NCBI GenBank assembly: GCA_910585015.1
Contig: CAJUCT010000001.1
Coordinates: 170,325-234,324, forward strand
DNA length: 64,000 nucleotides
Direction: 5' to 3'
Origin: an uncultured Acetatifactor sp.
GTDB taxonomy: Bacteria; Bacillota; Clostridia; Lachnospirales; Lachnospiraceae
The notes beneath the pieces were generated by a model. That model worked only from the letters and a program-made list of their open reading frames with translations, was not told the DNA's origin and ran no database searches. Shown here piece by piece: positions 16,941-23,309 of the stretch; the stretch's first letter is position 1; each line of letters begins with the position of its first letter. A program made the position numbers and the translations under genes.

Positions 16941-17086
16941 TTAGGTAATTGCGAAACGTTCTCCGCAAGTGACGTGGCTGGTCAATATATACAAAAACGG
17001 GCTCCGATGCAGTGGCCAGTCGCCCTTATTTTGTATATATTGCCCATCCACTGTTCCCGGAAAGGGAGTTTCGCAATTGCCTATAT
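16941..17086 (+). repeat. Palindromic repeat B, copy 1
   Basis: The central 67 bases (16980-17046) are identical to the reverse complement of 40603-40669. The element is a nested palindrome: AATTGCGAAAC outer arms at 16947-16957 and 17069-17080, and inner arms GGTCAATATATACAAAA with TTTTGTATATATTGCCC. It lies between the GH25 terminator and spoVAA. The lack of any ORF and two inverted copies suggest a nonautonomous element or a structured RNA. Confidence 0.9.
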
Positions 17087-17115
17087 ATGAAATTAAGGAA
17101 AGGATCAGGGAAATC

Positions 17116-17802
17116 ATGGCAAATGTGACCGTATATCTGAAATGTGACCGCAATGTGGAGTGTCAGAGCGAGGATGTCTTTCTGAAAGACATGGCCGCCC
17201 TGCAATGTACGGATTCGCAGGTGCTGGCCAAGTGCAAGGCCATCAAAGTGCATCATTTCACAGAGAGCGATCAGGCCCAGGGCGGTAAGAGGGCAGGCAG
17301 CGGTACCAAGCCTTGGGCAGGCGGAGGACACCAACAGCGCGCTGTGGTCAGCGTACTGAAAGTTATCTCTATGATGGAGGAGACTTGTCCGGGGATTACC
17401 GTCCAGTCTGTGGGCGAGGCGGACGTGGTGCTGGAGCGGGTTACTGTAGCGAAGTACAAGGGGCCCAAGCTATGGTGCAAGGTAGCGCTGGTGTGTCTGG
17501 TCAGTTTTTTCGGAACCGGTTTTACCATTATGGCTTTTCACAATGATGTGGGGATCAACGAAGTGTTTACGGAGATCTACAGGATTGCCATGGGCAGGGA
17601 ACCGGGAGGGCTGAATGTGCTGGAAGTGGCCTACAGTCTGGGCCTGGCTCTGGGCATCATCGTCTTTTTCAACCATATCGGAGGCAGGCGCATCACCAAA
17701 GATCCCACACCCATTGAGGTGTCCATGCGCAACTATGAGGAGGACGTAAACAAGGCGCTGGTGGACACCGCAGGCCGTGAAGGAAAAGAGGTGGATGCCT
17801 GA
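17116..17802 (+). CDS. spoVAA: Stage V sporulation protein AA
   Basis: A 228-residue protein with a cytoplasmic N-terminal domain (NVTVYLKCDRNVECQSEDVFLKD, VSVLKVISMMEETCPG, VGEADVVLERV) and two C-terminal membrane helices (WCKVALVCLVSFFGTGFTIMAF and LEVAYSLGLALGIIVFFNHIGG), matching SpoVAA. It is the first gene of the spoVA group that moves calcium dipicolinate into spores. Start 17116 lies 10 to 15 bases after AAGGAAAGGATCAGGG; the longer frame from 16969 would run through repeat B. The stop overlaps the spoVAB start by one base. Confidence 0.9.
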   Translation: MANVTVYLKCDRNVECQSEDVFLKDMAALQCTDSQVLAKCKAIKVHHFTESDQAQGGKRAGSGTKPWAGGGHQQRAVVSVLKVISMMEETCPGITVQSVGEADVVLERVTVAKYKGPKLWCKVALVCLVSFFGTGFTIMAFHNDVGINEVFTEIYRIAMGREPGGLNVLEVAYSLGLALGIIVFFNHIGGRRITKDPTPIEVSMRNYEEDVNKALVDTAGREGKEVDA

Positions 17803-18293
17803 TGCAGATAATCATATGGTGCCTGCTGGCCCTGGCAGGCTTCAGCTTCGGCCTGCTGGCGGCGGCGGGGGTGTTCACGGTTCTCAGCGCAGTGGGGTTG
17901 ATTCCGCGCTTTGCCGGAAAAACCCATTCCGCCAAGGAAATCTGGCTCTATGAGGATATGGTGACAGTGGGAACCATCGTTGGCTGCATATTCAGCATTT
18001 TTCAGCGCTATCTCCAGATCGGCGCATGGTTGGATCGGCGGCAGCCGGGACTGGACTGGCTCTGGGAGGCGCTGGGGCAGGGATTTTTGGGCATATCCGG
18101 CCTGTTTTACGGGATGTTTGTGGGCTGTCTGGCCCTGGCCATTGCGGAGATGCTGGACAGCATTCCCATATTCACCCGGAGGATATCCTTCCGGCACGGG
18201 CTGGGCTGCGCCGTGCTGGCCATGGCGATAGGAAAACTCTGCGGCTCCTTGTTCTACTTCTGGCAGGAGCTGCACAGGGTGATGGGCGGCTGA
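17802..18293 (+). CDS. spoVAB: Stage V sporulation protein AB
   Basis: A 163-residue membrane protein with four or five hydrophobic helices (IIIWCLLALAGFSFGLLAAAG, VTVGTIVGCIFSIF, FYGMFVGCLALAIAEML, VLAMAIGKLCGSLFYFW) and the SpoVAB motif LDSIPIFTRR. Its start codon overlaps the spoVAA stop (TGATG), so translation is coupled. The stop at 18291-18293 already forms part of the first GGAACTC hairpin. Confidence 0.9.
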   Translation: MQIIIWCLLALAGFSFGLLAAAGVFTVLSAVGLIPRFAGKTHSAKEIWLYEDMVTVGTIVGCIFSIFQRYLQIGAWLDRRQPGLDWLWEALGQGFLGISGLFYGMFVGCLALAIAEMLDSIPIFTRRISFRHGLGCAVLAMAIGKLCGSLFYFWQELHRVMGG

Positions 18294-18352
18294 TGCGGAA
18301 CTCGTAAACAGCATCAACCCAAGCGGGAAGATGCGGAACTCTAAACAGCATC
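18292..18352 (+). repeat. Two GGAACTC-loop hairpins
   Basis: Two hairpins in tandem: GATGC (18292-18296) with GCATC (18311-18315), and GATGC (18330-18334) with GCATC (18348-18352). Their loops are GGAACTCGTAAACA and GGAACTCTAAACA. A third hairpin of this family, with a different but still complementary stem, is at 37412-37436. Confidence 0.7.
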
Positions 18353-18369
18353 AGCCAGGTCAGCACACC

Positions 18370-18407
18370 GAAGAATATCTGGACGCCCAAGCGGGCAGAT
18401 ATTCTTC
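18370..18407 (+). other. Strong 12-bp hairpin upstream of spoVAC
   Basis: GAAGAATATCTG (18370-18381) pairs perfectly with CAGATATTCTTC (18396-18407) around a loop containing CCCAAGCGGG. The loop sequence repeats CCCAAGCGGG(A/C)AGAT at 18317-18331. No T-run follows, so it is not a standard terminator. A GGAACTT half-motif (18433-18446) then leads into the spoVAC ribosome binding site AGAAAGGGG. Confidence 0.65.
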
Positions 18408-18464
18408 GTCAGTCATGTGTGGTGAGCGGGCAGATGCGGAACTTTAATAAGAAAGGGGAATAAT

Positions 18465-18920
18465 ATGAATGAACAACAAAAACAGGACTACGAAAAATAT
18501 GTAAAACAGGTGACGCCAACCCACAATCTGGGTCTGCAGATGCTCAAGGCATTTATCGTGGGCGGCATCATCTGCTGTATTGGGCAGTTTATCCTGAATT
18601 ATTGCGAGAAACTGGGCCTGGATAAGCAGAGCGCAGGCAGCTGGTGTTCCCTGCTTCTGGTGCTCTGCTCCGTGGTGCTGACGGGGTTTAATCTCTATCC
18701 CAAGATCGTGAAATGGGGTGGCGCCGGGGCGTTGGTGCCCATCACGGGCTTCGCCAACTCCGTGGCGGCCCCTGCTATCGAGTACAAGAAAGAGGGCCAG
18801 GTGTTCGGCGTGGGCTGCAAGATATTCACCATTGCCGGGCCGGTGATCCTCTATGGTATCTTCACCAGCTGGGTGCTGGGCCTGGGGTATTGGGCCGGGA
18901 AGTGCTTTGGAGTGTGGTGA
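18465..18920 (+). CDS. spoVAC: Stage V sporulation protein AC
   Basis: A 151-residue membrane protein with the SpoVAC pattern: basic N-terminus YEKYVKQVTPTHNLGLQMLKAF, VGGIICCIGQFILNYCEKLG, VLCSVVLTGFNLYPKIVKWGGAGALVPITGFANSV and PAIEYKKEGQVFGVGCKIFTIAGPVILYG. Bacillus SpoVAC forms the mechanosensitive part of the dipicolinate channel. In most relatives spoVAD and spoVAE follow directly; here they are at 36.2-38.2 kb. The 170-base gap before it is filled by hairpins. Confidence 0.93.
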   Translation: MNEQQKQDYEKYVKQVTPTHNLGLQMLKAFIVGGIICCIGQFILNYCEKLGLDKQSAGSWCSLLLVLCSVVLTGFNLYPKIVKWGGAGALVPITGFANSVAAPAIEYKKEGQVFGVGCKIFTIAGPVILYGIFTSWVLGLGYWAGKCFGVW

Positions 18921-19100
18921 GGAAAGTTCTTTTCTACCGCCAGTTGAATTTATAAGTTAAATTCTGTCTCCCGGTTATTGAGTGTATCGGGCAATGGAGG
19001 GAGGGGATATATTCCCCAAGGTATATTTCAAAAGAAGCAGAAATGAGTTGCCAGTTCGTTCCCCTTTATGGTAGCATAGAGACTGGACATAGTATATTCA

Positions 19101-19136
19101 ATACGGATTGATCCGGTATGAAGGAAAGGGGCAGAT
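19101..19136 (+). promoter_or_regulatory. Leader hairpin of the GH5 gene
   Basis: ATACGG...CCGGTAT (19101-19119) with a GATTGAT loop precedes AAGGAAAGGGG and the ATG. The ATPase gene leader at 23259-23303 has the same loop words (GGATTGAT, GGATTCGATT) with a different stem and the same RBS string. Confidence 0.4.
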
Positions 19137-20417
19137 ATGAAAAAGAGAATAATGGCGGCAATGTTATGCGGCATATTGGCTGTGGCGTCTTTGACAGGCT
19201 GCGGGGACACCGGGGCGGATGGGCCTACCGCAACTATACAGCAGTCTGCAAAAGAGCAGGAAAACTCTGGGGCACCGGAGGCTGCGGCAGGAGTTACAGC
19301 AGGGGAAGAGAGCAAAAGCCCGGACGAAGGTGAATCGTCTCAGGGCCAAGAGGCACAGGAGGTAGAAAACATAATGCAGGACATTGAAATCACAATGCAG
19401 GAGGTATCTCCCATGGATCTGGTAAAAGAGATGAAGATCGGCTGGAATCTGGGGAATACCCTGGATGCCGTCGGCGGAAGCATAGGTGTGAATATGGAGA
19501 TGGCCTGGGGGAATCCCAAGACTACCCAGGAGATGATCGACACCATCATCGACCAGGGTTTTAACGTGATCCGCATTCCGGTGTCCTGGGGCGGCCAGAT
19601 GGGCGGCGCGCCGGCCTATACCGTGCTGCCCGCCTGGATGGACAGGGTGCAGGAGGTGGTGGATTACGCCTACAGCCGGGGTGTCTATGTGATTGTCAAT
19701 ATCCATCATGAGGACTGGCATTTTCCCTCCGAGGAGAATAAGGATGCGGCGGCGGAGCAGCTGACTGCCCTTTGGACCGCCATTGCCACCCGCTTCAGGG
19801 ACTATGACGAGCATCTGATATTTGAGGGGATGAATGAGCCCCGGAAAACAGGAACCAGTGTGGAGTGGAACGGCGGCGACCAGGAGGGCCGGGACGTGGT
19901 CAATTATCTGGATCAAGTATTCGTGGACGCGGTGCGGGCCACCGGAGGCAACAATACCATCCGAAACCTGATGGTGCCGGGATATGCGGCCTCCTCCAGC
20001 GATGCGGCGCTGAAAGGTATCGTGCTGCCCCAGGATGACCATCTCATCGTGTCGGTGCATGCCTACACACCTTATGATTTCGCCCTGAACACGGCGGGCC
20101 GATCCACCTGGGACAACGACACCAGAGATATCGACCATCTGATGGAGATACTGGATGAATTGTTTCTGAGCAAAGGGGTGCCGGTGATTATCGGTGAGTT
20201 TGGCGCCATGAACAAGGACAATGAGCAGGAGCGTGTCCAGTGGGCCAGGTACTATGTGGGAAAGGCCCGTGAGTATGGCGTTCCCTGCATCTGGTGGGAC
20301 AACAATGCCTTTGAGGGGGACGGGGAGAACTTCGGCCTGTTTAACCGCAGGGAGCTTACGTTCCCCTATCCGGATCTGCTGGAAGCGCTGATTGAGAGCG
20401 CAGGCCCGCAGGAATAG
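19137..20417 (+). CDS. GH5 family glycosidase lipoprotein (cellulase)
   Basis: A 426-residue exported lipoprotein: signal peptide with lipobox SLTGC (Cys22), a Ser/Glu/Gly-rich linker to about residue 85, then a GH5 TIM barrel. Motifs are MKIGWNLGNTLDA, FNVIRIPVSWG, VYVIVNIHHEDWH, the acid/base FEGMNEPR (Glu234), VSVHAYTPYDF and the nucleophile VIIGEFGAMN (Glu354), ending with PCIWWDNNAF. The sequence is typical of endoglucanases that cut beta-1,4-glucans or mixed-linkage glucans; exact substrate is not determined. It is alone, with no polysaccharide-uptake genes next to it. Confidence 0.93.
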   Translation: MKKRIMAAMLCGILAVASLTGCGDTGADGPTATIQQSAKEQENSGAPEAAAGVTAGEESKSPDEGESSQGQEAQEVENIMQDIEITMQEVSPMDLVKEMKIGWNLGNTLDAVGGSIGVNMEMAWGNPKTTQEMIDTIIDQGFNVIRIPVSWGGQMGGAPAYTVLPAWMDRVQEVVDYAYSRGVYVIVNIHHEDWHFPSEENKDAAAEQLTALWTAIATRFRDYDEHLIFEGMNEPRKTGTSVEWNGGDQEGRDVVNYLDQVFVDAVRATGGNNTIRNLMVPGYAASSSDAALKGIVLPQDDHLIVSVHAYTPYDFALNTAGRSTWDNDTRDIDHLMEILDELFLSKGVPVIIGEFGAMNKDNEQERVQWARYYVGKAREYGVPCIWWDNNAFEGDGENFGLFNRRELTFPYPDLLEALIESAGPQE

Positions 20418-20493
20418 TCCGGGAAATGGCAGGCAGTGAGTTGGCGGAGTGCTTGAACAGATCCGGATATTGTGCGGGGCATATCTGTTGTGA

Positions 20494-21489
20494 TCACCCT
20501 GCCCTGCGGGACAGGCGGGAGAGCAGCTGATAGCCTGCGGCGGCGGCCAGGGGGGCGAAGAGCAGGTTCCAACCTGCGGGCGGACCGGGATATAATTCTC
20601 CCAGAGAGCCCAGTACAAATCCCAGGATCAGCAGATAGGTAGGCTGGGGGCGGCGCTGCATGGCTTTCCCCAGCAGACGGGTGACCAGCAGGGTGCAGAG
20701 GACGGCGCCCAATCCCAGAGGAACCAGGGACAGGAAACGGAGTTGACTCACCGCTGCCATCACCGGCTCGTACAGGCCCAGCATCAGCAGCATCTGAGAT
20801 ACACTGATGCCGGGCAGGATCAGGGCCACGGCCAGAACGCAGCCTCCCAAAAACTGGAACAAGAACCGGGAGAGGGAAAATGTACCAAAGGCGCCGCCGC
20901 CGGGGACCGGGCTGCCCCCGGAGAGCCCGGCGGCAAACAGTCCCTCCGGCAGAGCCGCCAGACCATACACCACAAACAGACCTGCCAGGGGCCAGAAAAG
21001 TACCTGCCAGGTCATTTTTTTGACTTGGGCCTGCCTGCAGATCAGGGGAATGCCTCCGGCCACTGCGCCCAGAAAAAAATAGCTGACGACCACAGGATAA
21101 CGTTCCAGCAGGGCCAGTACGCCATTTGCTAGCAGGGCCATGCCTGCCAGCGCCCCTGCGCTAAACAGCGCCAGAAAACACAGATTTTCCAGGATGCTCT
21201 GTGAGCCCGGGATTCCACGCGCTCCTAAGAAGCGTCGTGTCCCTGGGGCCCTCTGTCCGCCGGCGGCGCAAGGCGCTTTTGAATGCCTTTGCTTTTTCCC
21301 GGCAAGAGGCTCCCAGGTAGATATCCAGTCGGCTAACAGCCGGGGCAGATTGCCCACGGCAGCGATCAAATCTTCATAGATTCCAAGGATCATGGCCATA
21401 GTGCCCCCGCTGGCCCCCGGCACGGTCATGGTGCCGCCCACGATCATAGCTTTGACCAAGATATGCCACCAACGTTGTTTTTTGTTCAT
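20494..21489 (-). CDS. DUF368 (PopT-type) undecaprenyl-phosphate transporter
   Basis: A 331-residue membrane protein starting MNKKQRWWHILVKAMIVGG with the family signature VPGASGGTMAMILGIYEDLI. A second related motif, LILPGISVSQMLLMLGLYEPVM, gives the usual two-fold repeat of DUF368. Members have been reported to recycle undecaprenyl phosphate, the cell-wall lipid carrier, across the membrane. About residues 60-98 form a basic, Gly/Pro/Arg-rich insert (KKQRHSKAPCAAGGQRAPGT) between the first helices that is atypical and may be a duplicated or poorly conserved loop. The start follows a GGGGGG-rich site. It points away from the GH5 gene end-to-end. Confidence 0.85.
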   Translation of the reverse strand: MNKKQRWWHILVKAMIVGGTMTVPGASGGTMAMILGIYEDLIAAVGNLPRLLADWISTWEPLAGKKQRHSKAPCAAGGQRAPGTRRFLGARGIPGSQSILENLCFLALFSAGALAGMALLANGVLALLERYPVVVSYFFLGAVAGGIPLICRQAQVKKMTWQVLFWPLAGLFVVYGLAALPEGLFAAGLSGGSPVPGGGAFGTFSLSRFLFQFLGGCVLAVALILPGISVSQMLLMLGLYEPVMAAVSQLRFLSLVPLGLGAVLCTLLVTRLLGKAMQRRPQPTYLLILGFVLGSLGELYPGPPAGWNLLFAPLAAAAGYQLLSRLSRRAG

Positions 21490-21587
21490 TAGAAAATCCC
21501 CCCATCAAGTCCGGCTGTTTCAATATATCCGGCAGATGGGGGGAACATTCCTCAATTTTGTCTATGTATATAATTTGTGCGGTGGGA

Positions 21588-22952
21588 TTACTGTTTTGAG
21601 AGCTGCACCATCTTCTCCATATCCGCAATCAGTCCGGTGGAATACTGCTGCGCCTCGTTGCAAAGCTGCTCTGCCAGACCGTATTGCTGGCTGTTGAGCG
21701 CCTGAATCACGTCCGATCCGTATTGGTGGAACTTCTTGTGCTTTTCCCCCAGGGCATTCCAGATGGGCAGTATCTCAGGGTTCTTGGGTGTCAAGGCATA
21801 ATAGAAATGCCCGAAACCACATTTGCTGGAATTGAGCTGCAGCGGCAGCACCGTGCGTTTATGCACCATATCCTGCAGATTGCTTAGCCATGTGCGGTGT
21901 GCGGTGATGGCGCTGCTCACATACTGAGCAAACTCTTCGTTTTTTAGATGGAAGAAAGGATCATCGCTCATGCTGCCCATCTGCTTCGCCGCATCGTCCA
22001 GTGTCTTCTCGATTCCCACCACCGGTTCTACGGCCTTGATCAGATCCCGGCTGACGGTGCTCATGAACTCGGTGCTGTCCCGCAGCTGGTTCTCCATCTC
22101 TGTCATGGAACTGCTGATCTCCTGGCTGACAGCCGCTATGGAACTGATGGTTTCACTGACCTTGGAGACTTCCTTCTGGTTCTCGCTGTTCAGCGTCCAG
22201 ACATTTTCAATCTTTTCTGTCATGTGTTCCAGAATATTGATGGTATCCTTGGTGCTGCCCACGCTTTTGTGAGAGGCATCCTTTATATTGGACACAAACT
22301 CACTCATATTCTGAGTCAGATTCTGGGTTTTTTCGGCCAGATCACGGATTTCGCCTGCCACCACGGCAAAGCCTCTTCCGGCCTCTCCGGCTCTTGCAGC
22401 CTCTATGGAGGCGTTCAGCGCCAACAGACTGGTCTGGAGGGATATGGTCTCGATACCCTCAATGACATCGCTCAATTGGCCTATTATTTCCAACAGGGCG
22501 TCCATGTCCCCTTTCATGTTTTGTGATACCTGAGTGGTCTGCTCCGAAAGTTCCTTGATGGAAGTGAGTTCCTGCTGAGCCGTCTCTATCTTGCGGTATA
22601 CATTGTCCGCCGCCGAGGAGACATTCACAATATTGTGGGTCATCTCCTCATGCATATTGTTGGACCGCCCCGACATATTGGAGTCGCCGGAGGAGCCAAA
22701 CAGAGCCTCGGTGGCCCTGGCAACCTTGCGGGATATGTCCAGAATCTTGTCATTTTGGTACTGCATGGTCAGATCCAGCGAACTGATCTGCATAACGGCT
22801 TTGATATTCTTGTCGAAAACTTCGGCAAACTGCTTCCTGCCCTGCAGCAGCCGCTTGTAAATCTTGCTTAATTCCGGTTCCCGGGAATAATCAGCCTCTT
22901 TTAATTCGGAAATAGATTTCATAAGAACCACTTTGTTACTTTTGAATCCCAT
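21588..22952 (-). CDS. Soluble methyl-accepting receptor with CZB domain
   Basis: The start at 22952 has AGGAG nine bases upstream. The 454-residue protein has no membrane segment. About residues 90-330 are the MCP signalling coiled coil with the tip ASIEAARAGEAGRGFAVVAGEIRDLAE. The C-terminal part contains a chemoreceptor zinc-binding (CZB) domain: HRTWLSNLQDM, SKCGFGHFYYAL, WNALGEKHKKFHQYG, with the conserved His, Cys and His residues. CZB proteins sense zinc or hypochlorous acid in other bacteria. A single gene with no che genes nearby; the function could be chemotaxis or another CheA-linked output. Confidence 0.9.
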   Translation of the reverse strand: MGFKSNKVVLMKSISELKEADYSREPELSKIYKRLLQGRKQFAEVFDKNIKAVMQISSLDLTMQYQNDKILDISRKVARATEALFGSSGDSNMSGRSNNMHEEMTHNIVNVSSAADNVYRKIETAQQELTSIKELSEQTTQVSQNMKGDMDALLEIIGQLSDVIEGIETISLQTSLLALNASIEAARAGEAGRGFAVVAGEIRDLAEKTQNLTQNMSEFVSNIKDASHKSVGSTKDTINILEHMTEKIENVWTLNSENQKEVSKVSETISSIAAVSQEISSSMTEMENQLRDSTEFMSTVSRDLIKAVEPVVGIEKTLDDAAKQMGSMSDDPFFHLKNEEFAQYVSSAITAHRTWLSNLQDMVHKRTVLPLQLNSSKCGFGHFYYALTPKNPEILPIWNALGEKHKKFHQYGSDVIQALNSQQYGLAEQLCNEAQQYSTGLIADMEKMVQLSKQ

Positions 22953-23309
22953 GTCGTATTCTCCTATTTTGAATTCCGCGTCTGTCCGAATGGCGCCATT
23001 GCGCACAGAGTAATTTCCGGCTGTTCCGGTTTCATTCAGGCAGATGCTTTTTTTTTGAGTCTCGCCGCTCCGGCAAACGAGGGCTTATAGATTTATGATA
23101 AAAGATTTTACAGAACTTTGCAACAACTTTGTTATGTTTTAGCAAACTTTTTTGCAAAAAAATAGAGAAAAGACTTGACACATATTTTAACCGGGGGCCT
23201 CATAGGTTGTACCAGTATAGGACGAGGGGTATGCAGCTGCCCCGGGTCCGAATGCGGATTGATGCGGTACCGCGGGATTCGATTGCGGTATGCGGGAAAG
23301 GGGACAGAA
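22953..23309. promoter_or_regulatory. Divergent promoter region, receptor and ATPase
   Basis: A 357-base region between divergent genes. On the plus strand a TTGACA at about 23175 lies upstream of the ATPase gene; TACCGC (23268-23273) and GCGGTA (23285-23290) form a hairpin just before its RBS GGGAAAGGGG. A run of nine T is at about 23049-23057. I see no riboswitch that I recognise. Confidence 0.5.

Noticed and set aside
16969..17115. N-terminal extension of SpoVAA
   Set aside because: The extra frame is entirely repeat B; the SpoVAA domain begins at 17116 after a suitable ribosome binding site.
19164..20618. 484-residue open frame on the minus strand across the GH5 gene
   Set aside because: Antisense shadow of the GH5 gene, rich in His, Gly and Arg as is typical for such frames.
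22953..23110. Cyclic-di-GMP riboswitch before the chemoreceptor gene
   Set aside because: Some GC-rich stems on the minus strand looked similar at first, but the conserved core of the riboswitch is missing.
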